A DNA stretch of 41,584 nt, taken from CAZRUA01 sp964603125. GTDB lineage: Bacteria > Bacteroidota > Bacteroidia > B-17B0 > Aurantibacillaceae. How positions within the stretch are numbered: the stretch's first letter is position 1; every line of letters starts with the position of its first letter. The translations under genes and the position numbers were made by a program. The notes beneath the pieces are model-generated. The model ran no database searches, had not been told where the DNA came from, and saw only the letters and a program-made list of their open reading frames with translations. Shown here piece after piece: positions 16,816-25,429 of this stretch. The stretch is taken from positions 1-41,584 of the forward strand of contig CAZRUA010000018.1 in assembly GCA_964603125.1 (NCBI GenBank). Reading direction: 5' to 3'.

Positions 16816-17628
16816 TTAAATCTCGCTAATAAGCGTCTTCATTATTAAGGTCATTTTCGGCTCTTGCAATGCGGCAACACGTTGAACATCTTCGTGAGTA
16901 GTCTCAACTATTTTACCTGGCACACCTAGGTCGGTAATAATACTCATAGCAAAACAAGGTATTGCCATTTGTCGCGCCACTATTACTTCGGGCACTGTGC
17001 TCATACCAACTGCATCCGCACCTAAAATACGCACCATTTTATATTCAGATGGTGTTTCTAATGTTGGTCCTGTTAAACCTAAGTAGCAACCTTGACTTAC
17101 TTTAATGTTATTACGTTTTGCAATATCCTTTGCTAATGCAATCATTTTTTTATCGTACGCTTCGCTCATATCTGGGAAACGTGGCCCTAACTCGTTGTAG
17201 TTTTTACCAATTAATGCATTTGGAAAAAAGTTAATGTGATCATCTAAAATCATTAACTCTCCAATTTCAAAATCCGGATTAACACCTCCACTTGCATTGG
17301 ATACAAACAAAGTTTTAATTCCTAAACTTTTCATAACACGCACCGGGAAAGTAACTTGTTGCATAGTATAGCCTTCATAGTAATGAAAACGACCTTGCAT
17401 AGCAACTACTTTTTTACCACCTAATAAACCAAAAATTAATTTTCCGCTATGGCCTTCAACTGTGCTTACCGGGAAATTTGGAATTTTATCGTAAGGCAAA
17501 ACGTGCTCAACTGTAATCTCTTTTACTAAACCACCCAAGCCTGTTCCTAAAATAATTCCTACTTCGGGCTTAAAATCTTTAGTGGCTTCACATATACTTT
17601 TTGTGGTAAATTCTATTTGTTCTAACAT
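16816..17628 (-). CDS. Purine-nucleoside phosphorylase (trimeric PNP I family)
   Basis: 270 aa, the usual length for trimeric PNPs. It cleaves inosine or guanosine with phosphate to the base and ribose-1-phosphate in purine salvage, in the cytosol. Family motifs are visible: IILGTGLGGL, a phosphate-binding loop region, GHSGKL, QGRFHYYEGY, VSNASGGVN, GLTGPTLETPSEY, GADAVGMSTVPE and a late ITDLG. The ATG at 17628 lies inside the end of lpxK (41-bp overlap, different frame), suggesting translational coupling. A 26-bp hairpin follows the stop. Confidence 0.95.
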   Translation of the reverse strand: MLEQIEFTTKSICEATKDFKPEVGIILGTGLGGLVKEITVEHVLPYDKIPNFPVSTVEGHSGKLIFGLLGGKKVVAMQGRFHYYEGYTMQQVTFPVRVMKSLGIKTLFVSNASGGVNPDFEIGELMILDDHINFFPNALIGKNYNELGPRFPDMSEAYDKKMIALAKDIAKRNNIKVSQGCYLGLTGPTLETPSEYKMVRILGADAVGMSTVPEVIVARQMAIPCFAMSIITDLGVPGKIVETTHEDVQRVAALQEPKMTLIMKTLISEI

Positions 17629-18652
17629 ACTTAAAAATGGTTTGGTTAAATTCTTCTGTTTTGTTTTTAAAATCGACTTCTACTGGTAAAATATAAATTG
17701 GCAAGTCGTTTAATACACCGTCAAACTCGGGTCGTTTAAAACGCATAGCGTCTTTTTCGGTGGTAACTATTAATTTATTTTCGTTTGCAATATTAGTGAA
17801 AATATTTTTAATTTCTTCTACGTCGCTAAGCGTAAAATTATGATGGTCGGGCCAAGCCTTATGAACAATGCTTTCGGCGTATTCCTTCACATAAGTAACC
17901 ATAGGTGCAGGATTTGCAATTCCCGTTACAATTAAAACACTGTGCCTGAAAATATCCATTGCTGGACGCAGCGTTTGTTTTGGGTTATTAAACTTATATA
18001 GGTTGCTATATTTTAAATAAGAGAAAAATAAATTTTGATAAGCTCGCGGATTAATATCTTTGATGATTGTTCTAAGCTCTATCATTGTTGCGTAATCAGG
18101 TGTTTTGGTAACCACAATAATATCCGCTCTTGAAATTCCTTTTTTTGATTCGCGCAAACTGCCTGATGGCAAAAACATATCGTTGTAATATAAGTTTGCA
18201 AAATCGGTTAAAACAATAGATAGTCCTGCTTTTACTTTACGATGTTGAAATGCATCATCTAATAAAATCACATCTGGTTTATCTTCCAAAGCAGTTAAAT
18301 TATTTATGCCTCTTACACGATTTCCATCAACCGCTACATGAATATCTGGGTTTTTGTATTTAAACTGCAGTGGCTCGTCGCCTATATCACTGGCCGTTGA
18401 GCTTGCATCGGATAAAACATAACCACTTGTTTTACGTTTATAGCCTCTGCTGAGAGTTGCAATTTTAAACTCGGATTTTAATAAATGAATTAGATATTCT
18501 ACATGAGGCGTTTTACCGCTTCCTCCAGCACAAAGGTTTCCAACACTTATGGATTTAACGTTATCAAAGGTTTTAGACTTAAATACATTGCTATCGTACA
18601 TTAAATTACGAAAACCAACACCAGCAGCATAAAGCAGAGAGGCGGGGTACAA
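17588..18652 (-). CDS. lpxK: Tetraacyldisaccharide 4'-kinase LpxK
   Basis: 354 aa as counted from TTG at 18652. It phosphorylates the 4'-position of the lipid A precursor disaccharide at the inner face of the inner membrane. The P-loop is VGNLCAGGSGKTP near residue 40; other family motifs are LSRGYKRKT, DIGDEPLQF, LLDDAFQHRKV and VTTEKDAMR. An N-terminal membrane-associated helix is present. No ATG or GTG exists in frame between an upstream stop and the P-loop that would keep this helix. The reading frame stays open for about 12 codons upstream of the TTG (SQVKKIALYPASLLY), so an even more upstream unusual start is possible. The 3' end overlaps the phosphorylase by 41 bp. Confidence 0.93.
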   Translation of the reverse strand: MYPASLLYAAGVGFRNLMYDSNVFKSKTFDNVKSISVGNLCAGGSGKTPHVEYLIHLLKSEFKIATLSRGYKRKTSGYVLSDASSTASDIGDEPLQFKYKNPDIHVAVDGNRVRGINNLTALEDKPDVILLDDAFQHRKVKAGLSIVLTDFANLYYNDMFLPSGSLRESKKGISRADIIVVTKTPDYATMIELRTIIKDINPRAYQNLFFSYLKYSNLYKFNNPKQTLRPAMDIFRHSVLIVTGIANPAPMVTYVKEYAESIVHKAWPDHHNFTLSDVEEIKNIFTNIANENKLIVTTEKDAMRFKRPEFDGVLNDLPIYILPVEVDFKNKTEEFNQTIFKYVRTNRIYHKKYM

Positions 18653-18758
18653 CGCTATTTTTTTTACTTGACTCAGAAAATACTTTGTTTAAAAAAAATA
18701 CTAATTTTAAGCTCCCGATAAACTTCGGAATAAAAACTTAATTACACAAATATAACAC

Positions 18759-19853
18759 ATGTTAATTGAAGATATTACAAGGATTGTAGAAAATTTTGCT
18801 CCCCTAGCTTTACAAGAAAGTTATGATAATGCTGGATTAATAGTTGGAGACAAAAAACAAGAAGTTACAGGTGCTTTGCTGTGTTTGGATAGTACCGAAG
18901 CGGTAATTGACGAAGCTATTGCTTTAGGCTGTAACCTTGTAATAGCACATCATCCTATAGTTTTTAGCGGACTTAAAAAAATAAACGGTAAAAATTATAT
19001 CGAGAGAGTAATTATTAAAGCCATTAAAAACAACATTGCTATTTATGCTTGCCATACTAATATTGATAATGTGATGGCCGGAGTAAATAACCTAATTGCT
19101 GCTAAGTTGGGGTTGAAGGTGAAAAGTGTTCTATCTCAAAAAGAGAATACTTTACGAAAATTGGTTACATTTTGTCCTAACGAAAATGCAGAATCAGTTA
19201 GAAAAGCTTTATTTGAAGCGGGTTGCGGTAATATCGGAAATTATTCGGATTGCAGTTTTAACACCACAGGCACAGGAACATTTACAGCTCAGCAAGGCGC
19301 AAATCCTCATGTGGGTGAAGTAGATAAAATGCATTTTGAAGCTGAAACAAGAATAGAGACGGTTTTTTTAAGTCACAATCAAAGTAAAGTTTTGCAGGCT
19401 TTATTTGCATCACACCCTTACGAAGAAGTATCTTATGACATATATAGCATTAACAACAGCGTTAAAACAATTGGTTCGGGTGTTTTGGCCGAATTTGAAT
19501 CCGAAATGGACGAAGTGGGATTTTTGAAGCTATTAAAGAGCAATTTAAAGGCCGAAGTGGTAAGACATACCCAATTATTGGGTAAAAAAGTGAAAAAAAT
19601 TGCTATTTGCGGTGGTTCGGGCAGTTTTTTACTGAATGATGCTATTGCGCATGGAGCAGATGTGTTTTTAACAGCAGATTACAAGTATCACCAGTTCTTT
19701 GATGCTGATAATAAGATAGTTATAACCGATATTGGGCATTACGAAACCGAGCAGTTTACCCCCGAAATATTTTATGCTATTATAAGAGAAAAATTCCCTA
19801 CATTTGCACTCCATTTATCAAAAATTAAAACAAATCCGATAAATTATTTTTAA
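18759..19853 (+). CDS. Nif3-like dinuclear metal center protein
   Basis: 364 aa, the long form of the Nif3/YbgI family with an inserted middle domain (about residues 125-235). Metal-binding motifs are present: AHHPIVF near 62-68, ACHTNID near 96-102, and TDIGHYETEQF near the C-terminus. Proteins of this family form hexamers with a two-metal site. They are often labelled GTP cyclohydrolase I type 2, but the physiological role remains unsettled. It is divergent from lpxK with about 106 bp between them, and is followed 2 bp later by the zinc ribbon gene, probably one operon. Confidence 0.94.
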   Translation: MLIEDITRIVENFAPLALQESYDNAGLIVGDKKQEVTGALLCLDSTEAVIDEAIALGCNLVIAHHPIVFSGLKKINGKNYIERVIIKAIKNNIAIYACHTNIDNVMAGVNNLIAAKLGLKVKSVLSQKENTLRKLVTFCPNENAESVRKALFEAGCGNIGNYSDCSFNTTGTGTFTAQQGANPHVGEVDKMHFEAETRIETVFLSHNQSKVLQALFASHPYEEVSYDIYSINNSVKTIGSGVLAEFESEMDEVGFLKLLKSNLKAEVVRHTQLLGKKVKKIAICGGSGSFLLNDAIAHGADVFLTADYKYHQFFDADNKIVITDIGHYETEQFTPEIFYAIIREKFPTFALHLSKIKTNPINYF

Positions 19854-19855
19854 CG

Positions 19856-20623
19856 ATGAGTAAGGCAACAATAAAAGAAAAGGTAGATTCTTCAGTAGAA
19901 GAAAAATTGAAAAATTTATACGAGTTACAATTAATCGACTCGAAAATTGATCGTTTGCGCATTATACGTGGTGAATTGCCATTAGAGGTTCAGGATTTGG
20001 AAGATTCAGTTGCTGGCATGGAAACACGTTTCGAGAACTACTCTGCAGAGGTTAAAGAACTTGACACACAAATTGCTGAAAAGCAAAATGCAATTAAAGA
20101 TCACAAAGCAAATATTAAAAAATACGAGTCTCAATTAAACAAAGTAAAAAACAATCGTGAGTACGATGCAATTACTAAAGAAGTTGAGTTTCAAAATTTA
20201 GAAATACAATTGTGCGAAAAGCGTATTAAAGAATACAAAGCTTTAATGGCTCAAAAACAAGAGTTTTTAGAAACTGCTGAGGAAGATTTAAAAGGGCGTA
20301 AAAAAGATTTAAAAACTAAGAAAGCTGAGTTAGATGAAATCGTTGAGGAAACTCAAAAAGAAGAAACTGACTTATTAAAAGCTTCTGAGAAAAAATCGGC
20401 TTTAATTGAAGCACGTTTATTAAATGCTTACAAACGTATTCGTTCAAACTCACGCAATGGTTTAGCTGTTGTGCCAGTTGAGCGTGATGCTTGCGGTGGT
20501 TGCTTTAACAAAATCCCACCTCAACGTCAATTAGACATTCGTACACACAAAAAACTAATTGTTTGCGAACACTGCGGACGTGTATTGGTTGATCCATTGT
20601 TAGTTGCTGACGAAGCACAATAA
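19856..20623 (+). CDS. Coiled-coil zinc ribbon protein (CdsZ/CT398-like)
   Basis: 255 aa. Residues 14-190 form a long antiparallel coiled coil, and the C-terminus is a C4 zinc ribbon (CGGCFNKIPPQRQLDI, then VCEHCGRVLVDP). This matches the CT398/CdsZ family, whose chlamydial member binds parts of the type III export and sigma-54 machinery. In Bacteroidota it usually sits beside the Nif3-like gene, as here, and its role is not known. The start ATG lies 2 bp after the preceding stop, indicating co-translation. A strong terminator follows. Confidence 0.92.
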   Translation: MSKATIKEKVDSSVEEKLKNLYELQLIDSKIDRLRIIRGELPLEVQDLEDSVAGMETRFENYSAEVKELDTQIAEKQNAIKDHKANIKKYESQLNKVKNNREYDAITKEVEFQNLEIQLCEKRIKEYKALMAQKQEFLETAEEDLKGRKKDLKTKKAELDEIVEETQKEETDLLKASEKKSALIEARLLNAYKRIRSNSRNGLAVVPVERDACGGCFNKIPPQRQLDIRTHKKLIVCEHCGRVLVDPLLVADEAQ

Positions 20624-20640
20624 CATTAAAATAAATTTAT

Positions 20641-20673
20641 AAAAAACCTCGATACATTGTATCGAGGTTTTTT
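20641..20673. terminator. Bidirectional intrinsic terminator
   Basis: AAAAAACCTCGATAC (20641-20655) pairs perfectly with GTATCGAGGTTTTTT (20659-20673), a 15-bp stem with a 3-nt loop. It is flanked by T runs on the plus strand and A runs that become T on the minus strand. It separates the convergent zinc ribbon gene and the membrane protein at 20726. Confidence 0.92.
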
Positions 20674-20725
20674 GTTTTATACAATGTCTATATCGTCTAG
20701 ATATCTGAATAATAACAAAATATTA

Positions 20726-21481
20726 CTATGAAATAGCTTTATAAATCAAAACCAAAGTCGCTAAACCTATTATAGCTGAGTATATATAGATAACTTTTTT
20801 GTCGATAGAATATACTTCACGAATATCACTCCTGAAAAGAACCAAAAGTAAACCTCCATATATAACAAGCTTAGATAAAGAACTGAAAACAGCTTCTTTA
20901 TTAGAAAAATGACCAACAAATACAACATCCCTACTTGCAAATGTTAAAGCTAAAATAATACCTGAAATTGAAATTATAACACCAATACAATACATTATTG
21001 AAGTTAATATCCAGCCAGCCTTCATCCTCTTCCAAAATGTAATCAAACAAACTAGACCGAATACCAGAGATAATACATATGGTAGAGTGAAAAAATTATA
21101 ATGAAGTATATGAGGAAGTGATGAGTATAGATCAACAAAAACACCTAATAACAAAAAAACAGTTATTAACCTCATATACCTTTCAGCATTAATAACACCT
21201 ACTTGAATTGGATTTAAAGCACTAAGAAAATTAAACCCAATGGATGATGTTTTCTCCTTTATTGAATTTATCTTTTCAATTCTTTCTTCTTCCTTTCTAT
21301 TCCTTTCTTGAATAATCTCCTTAGCTCTAAGCAATTCTTCATCACTTAGTTTCCTTTGATTTAATTCAAGATGGGCCGCTTCAATGGCAAGTGACTGATA
21401 GTTTTCAGGAAATTGCAATACTTCTAATAACTGTATATTAGTTAGTGTTTTGTACTTATCAGCAAAAGGATTTTCCGACAT
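20726..21481 (-). CDS. Hypothetical multi-pass membrane protein
   Basis: 251 aa. Residues 1-85 are soluble and helical, with a heptad-like charged stretch (RAKEIIQERNRKEEERIEKINSIKEK). About five membrane helices follow between residues 105 and 248. The N-terminal pattern (LTNIQLLEVLQFPENYQSLAIEAAHLEL) is familiar from uncharacterised Bacteroidota membrane proteins, where it may be a small helical module. No catalytic motif is visible. The ATG start at 21481 is 8 bp from the stop of the upstream T9SS gene (21490), so the two are probably co-transcribed. Confidence 0.75.
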   Translation of the reverse strand: MSENPFADKYKTLTNIQLLEVLQFPENYQSLAIEAAHLELNQRKLSDEELLRAKEIIQERNRKEEERIEKINSIKEKTSSIGFNFLSALNPIQVGVINAERYMRLITVFLLLGVFVDLYSSLPHILHYNFFTLPYVLSLVFGLVCLITFWKRMKAGWILTSIMYCIGVIISISGIILALTFASRDVVFVGHFSNKEAVFSSLSKLVIYGGLLLVLFRSDIREVYSIDKKVIYIYSAIIGLATLVLIYKAIS

Positions 21482-21489
21482 ACCAGAAA

Positions 21490-24135
21490 TTATTCAACCA
21501 CAAATTTTCTTACTTCAACCTTACCGTTAAAAGTAATTTGTGCAAAATACATTCCGCTTAAAAGCTTTGTACCAACTTGGTTTTGAGCATTAGCCAACAA
21601 TTGTTTTTGTAAACAAACTTTACCCGTAATATCAATCACTTTTAAATCAACATTTGATTGAGAATTAATTTCGGTTAAATCAATTGTAAATACACCATTG
21701 TTTTTACTTGGAAATAATTTCACCACATTAGAAATTGGCGCATTATCATTTAAGCCTATTAAGCTTGATAAATCAGTACTCCAAATACCACGACCAAAAG
21801 TAGAAACAATCATTTTGTTTGCAGCCGGGTTAACTTCAATATCAGATACAATAACGTTTGGTAAACCTGTTCCATACAATTGCCAAGTTGTTGAACTACC
21901 CGATTTGTAATAAACTCCTATATCCGCTGCTACTACAAGTAATTTACTATTACCATCAACACACTTAATCATATTCATAGGTATGTTAGGTAAATTGTAA
22001 CTTTCGTTTTGCCAGCTTGCACCTCCATCGCTTGTTTTAAATATTTTCAACCCTGCTTCAAATCCCGCAACTGTTATCCATGCTTCAAGAGGATTAACTG
22101 GATTCACCTCTATAGATGTGAAATACAAACTGTCAGGCAGTCCAGCTGTAATATCTGTCCAATTAACACCTAAATCATTACTAACATAACAATAAGCATT
22201 AGTTGCATTTTGATACACTGGTCGCTTTGTTACGTATAAGGTAGTTCCATTAGCAGCTATTGAAGTAATCGGAGGCTCACTAAAATTACCTGTTAACAAA
22301 GCAAAATCAGAAATTTGATTAGTAGTTGCTCCAAAATCAACAGATGAAAAAACATCAGCCCCACCAAAATACAATTCGCTTGTATTGTCATTATATATTA
22401 CGGGCGCTGTCCATTCAGCATTAGCAATTTGAAATTGGCTAAAACTTAAACTACTATAAAAACTTCCAAATTGTGCTGAACAAATATAGTTTCCACTTCC
22501 GTCAAGATAATTATCCATACCATCACCACCATATAAATTATCCCAATTTCCATTATCAAAGTAATAAGTGGAATTATCTTGAGCACCCGCTATCATACGA
22601 TTTGTGTTTGCTTTATCTGAGCTTACTCTATAAAAAGAAGTAACATGTAAGCCCGCACTTATGTTTGTCCATGTTGTAGGGAAAGGGTCACCATTTTGAA
22701 GATTTGTTAGTGTAGTATTAAATAATACGGGAGCTCGATAAATACCGCCATCATTACAAATAAAAACATTTTGTGTAATTGGATTATAAGTTAAAAAATG
22801 TTGGTCTACATGAATATCTGGGGCTGTTGAAACATACTTATTAGTAACTGGTTCAAAAGTAGTTCCACCATCAACAGAGCCCCAAATATTTATTCCACCT
22901 GCATAAACCTTATTTTCATCTGTAGGAGAAACCATCAAAACCAAATCGTAAGTTCCTTGTCCACCAGATCCTGTTCCATCATAAAAATCACACAAATTAA
23001 ATGTGTTGAATTGTATTCCCCAATTTGCACCTGCATCAGTAGTTTTATATAAGGCATGCATTCCTCTGCTCATATCAACCGCTAAAGCGTAAATGATATT
23101 TGAATTAGTTGGCGCCATGCATAACTTTATCCTTTGCACTACACCAGTTGGAGGGATGCCTGTATTTAACTGTACCCAAGTAACACCAAAATCTGTTGAT
23201 TTCATTATTGAGGCATATCCTGCATTGGAGTTGGCTAAATAACCCGTAGCTAAATATAAAGTATTAGGTGAAGCTGGATCTTCTATTAAATCCCAACACA
23301 AACTATCCAATGCTTGTGTCCAAGTAGCGCCTGAATTATTGCTATAGTATAAACCATTTGAAGTTGCAGCAACTAATTTATTGTTTTGTGTAGGATGAAT
23401 AATTATTTTTCGAGTTAATGAAGCATCTAAACTATTCAAGCTGAAGCTTAGACCTGTTGCTTGCCAATTTAAGCCGCCGTCAGTGGTTTTATAGACACCT
23501 AAACCATAATGGGTATTTCTTTTTCGTCCATTAAGTTTTAAACTAAAATCGATGTACTCAGAATCGCCCACAGCAATATAAATTTCATCTGGATTATTAG
23601 GATTTACAGCAATATCGCTAATTCTTAAAATAGGCAAATTATCAGTTAAAGGAGACCATGTTAAACCATTATCGGTTGTTTTCCAAACACCGCCTTGCGC
23701 TACTCCAACCCAATACGTTCCTGGTAAATTAGGATGATATGCTATACAATTAATACGTCCAATACCATAATTACTTAATTCATTACCTGGCGCAACATTA
23801 TAAGGGCCTTCCGGCAACCAAGTTCCATTTAATTGACTTGCTTTAGCATTTGTAGAATTATTGGCTTGCGCTGCCTTTAAATATTCTCTATTAACTAAAT
23901 CAGGGCTAGCTAATTCACCATTACCCATTGTATGACGGATTGCTTCATCTTCCCAACGTTTATAGTATTTCCAGCCTTTTTTTTCTTTCAAATCGTTTTG
24001 ACTTTTAAACTCATCAAACTGCATTTGCATTTGTTTAAATGTCAATGGCTTTCCTGAATCATTTTTAAAATTTACTTGAGCGTAACTTGCCCATTGAGCA
24101 AAAGAAAACACCAACAAAACAATAAGTTTTTTCAT
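21490..24135 (-). CDS. T9SS type A-sorted secreted protein with Asp-box repeats (sortilin/VPS10-like)
   Basis: 881 aa. Signal peptide MKKLIVLLVFSFAQWASYAQ, then about nine Asp-box motifs spread over residues 140-780, e.g. KTTDNGLTW, KTTDGGLNW, YSNNSGATW, KSTDFGVTW, KTTDAGANW, VSNDLGVNW and KTSDGGASW. These indicate one or two beta-propellers of the sortilin/BNR type. The C-terminal 75 residues are a Por secretion tail (LFPSKNNGVFTIDL, VDLKVIDITGKV, SGMYFAQI, RKFVVE), so the protein leaves through the type IX system. It is often annotated as 'glycosyl hydrolase', but no catalytic residues can be assigned; ligand binding or proteolysis support are alternatives. Confidence 0.9.
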   Translation of the reverse strand: MKKLIVLLVFSFAQWASYAQVNFKNDSGKPLTFKQMQMQFDEFKSQNDLKEKKGWKYYKRWEDEAIRHTMGNGELASPDLVNREYLKAAQANNSTNAKASQLNGTWLPEGPYNVAPGNELSNYGIGRINCIAYHPNLPGTYWVGVAQGGVWKTTDNGLTWSPLTDNLPILRISDIAVNPNNPDEIYIAVGDSEYIDFSLKLNGRKRNTHYGLGVYKTTDGGLNWQATGLSFSLNSLDASLTRKIIIHPTQNNKLVAATSNGLYYSNNSGATWTQALDSLCWDLIEDPASPNTLYLATGYLANSNAGYASIMKSTDFGVTWVQLNTGIPPTGVVQRIKLCMAPTNSNIIYALAVDMSRGMHALYKTTDAGANWGIQFNTFNLCDFYDGTGSGGQGTYDLVLMVSPTDENKVYAGGINIWGSVDGGTTFEPVTNKYVSTAPDIHVDQHFLTYNPITQNVFICNDGGIYRAPVLFNTTLTNLQNGDPFPTTWTNISAGLHVTSFYRVSSDKANTNRMIAGAQDNSTYYFDNGNWDNLYGGDGMDNYLDGSGNYICSAQFGSFYSSLSFSQFQIANAEWTAPVIYNDNTSELYFGGADVFSSVDFGATTNQISDFALLTGNFSEPPITSIAANGTTLYVTKRPVYQNATNAYCYVSNDLGVNWTDITAGLPDSLYFTSIEVNPVNPLEAWITVAGFEAGLKIFKTSDGGASWQNESYNLPNIPMNMIKCVDGNSKLLVVAADIGVYYKSGSSTTWQLYGTGLPNVIVSDIEVNPAANKMIVSTFGRGIWSTDLSSLIGLNDNAPISNVVKLFPSKNNGVFTIDLTEINSQSNVDLKVIDITGKVCLQKQLLANAQNQVGTKLLSGMYFAQITFNGKVEVRKFVVE

Positions 24136-24219
24136 TTTAATCTATTTTATACTCAAATGTAATGATAATTCTAAAACGAATTTTATAATACTATTTTACG
24201 AGGTTGTTAACAATAAACC

Positions 24220-24270
24220 CTACTATTTAACAATTGAATAATTGATAGTAAATAGTAGAGTCTTTTTTTT
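24220..24270 (+). terminator. Terminator-like hairpin upstream of the GHMP kinase, with no gene before it
   Basis: CTACTATTTA (24220-24229) pairs with TAAATAGTAG (24249-24258). Inside, CAATT/AATTG (24231-24244) forms a second short stem. Eight T (24263-24270) follow on the plus strand. No plus-strand CDS lies upstream, since the neighbour starting at 24135 is on the minus strand. It may therefore end a leader or a small RNA in the divergent interval 24136-24401. Confidence 0.6.
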
Positions 24271-24401
24271 GCTTAATTGCTTTAAAACCATAATTTTACC
24301 CGTTATGGATAGCCATATGTCGAAGATTGTATTCTTAAAATGATAGAATGCAAAAATTAAATATAGCTCGTTCATCATGACATTAAAAAAATAGTCGATT
24401 T

Positions 24402-25424
24402 ATGATTATAAGAAGTAAAGCACCTTTGCGAATTGGGTTAGCTGGCGGCGGAACAGATGTTTCGCCCTACTCTGATTTATATGGGGGAGCAATTTTAAAT
24501 GCAACGATAGATTTATATGCTTACGCATCTTTAGAACCATTAAACAATGGTAAGATTGAGTTTTGCATTGACGGGACGGATAAGTGCTTATCGATTGCTA
24601 CAGCAAAAGAATTAGCCCTTGAAAAAGATTACGAATTATTTATTGGTGTTTACAACCGAATTATTAAACAATTTAATTTAGAACCACTATCATTTAGACT
24701 AACATCATACATTGAAGCCCCTCAAGGCTCAGGGCTTGGGACATCATCAACCATAGTGGTTTCATTACTTGGTGCTTTTGTTGAATGGTTAAAGCTTCCA
24801 CTTGGAAAGTACGACATTGCGCATTTAGCATTTGAAATTGAGCGTATTGATTTAGCCATGAGCGGAGGTAAACAAGACCAATACGCAGCTACATTTGGAG
24901 GAATAAATTACATTGAATTTTTAGCTAATGATAGAGTAATTGTAAATCCTTTAAATTTAAAATCTAATGTTGTTAACGAGTTAGAGTTAAATCTTTTGCT
25001 TTATTTTACAGCTACACAAAGACTTTCAGCACAAATCATAGATGCACAAGTTAAAAATGTAAATGATAAAAATTCAAATGCCATTGATGCGATGCACAAT
25101 TTAAAAGAACAGGCTCATCAAATGAAAGATAGTTTGTTACGTGGAGAGCTAGGAAAAATAGGAGAGATTTTACATTTTGGTTGGCAAAATAAAAAACAAA
25201 TGGCTGCCTCAATTAGCAATACATTAATTGACGACATCTACACAAAAGCCATTGAAAGTGGCGCAACCGGAGGAAAGATATCTGGAGCTGGTGGTGGAGG
25301 CTTTATGTTCTTTTATTGCCCAAGAGTTACTAAGGTTAAAGTAGCAAAAGCAATAGAACAGTTTGGAGGAAGAGTTCAATCATTTAAATTTACACATCAA
25401 GGTTTAACCACCTGGACAATATAA
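24402..25424 (+). CDS. GHMP-family sugar kinase (D-glycero-D-manno-heptose 7-phosphate kinase-like)
   Basis: 340 aa cytosolic kinase. GHMP motifs: RSKAPLRIGLAGGGTDVSPY at the start (first 18 residues seen), the ATP-binding loop EAPQGSGLGTSSTIVV near residue 107, GGKQDQYAATFGGINY near 157, and KISGAGGGGFMFFY near 294. The length and motifs fit the HddA branch that phosphorylates heptose-7-phosphate at O1 for GDP-heptose synthesis. No gmhA, gmhB or hddC gene lies in this window, so the exact sugar is uncertain; a fucose- or arabinose-like sugar cannot be excluded. It starts an operon, with the aminotransferase 5 bp downstream. Confidence 0.88.
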   Translation: MIIRSKAPLRIGLAGGGTDVSPYSDLYGGAILNATIDLYAYASLEPLNNGKIEFCIDGTDKCLSIATAKELALEKDYELFIGVYNRIIKQFNLEPLSFRLTSYIEAPQGSGLGTSSTIVVSLLGAFVEWLKLPLGKYDIAHLAFEIERIDLAMSGGKQDQYAATFGGINYIEFLANDRVIVNPLNLKSNVVNELELNLLLYFTATQRLSAQIIDAQVKNVNDKNSNAIDAMHNLKEQAHQMKDSLLRGELGKIGEILHFGWQNKKQMAASISNTLIDDIYTKAIESGATGGKISGAGGGGFMFFYCPRVTKVKVAKAIEQFGGRVQSFKFTHQGLTTWTI

Positions 25425-25429
25425 AATAC

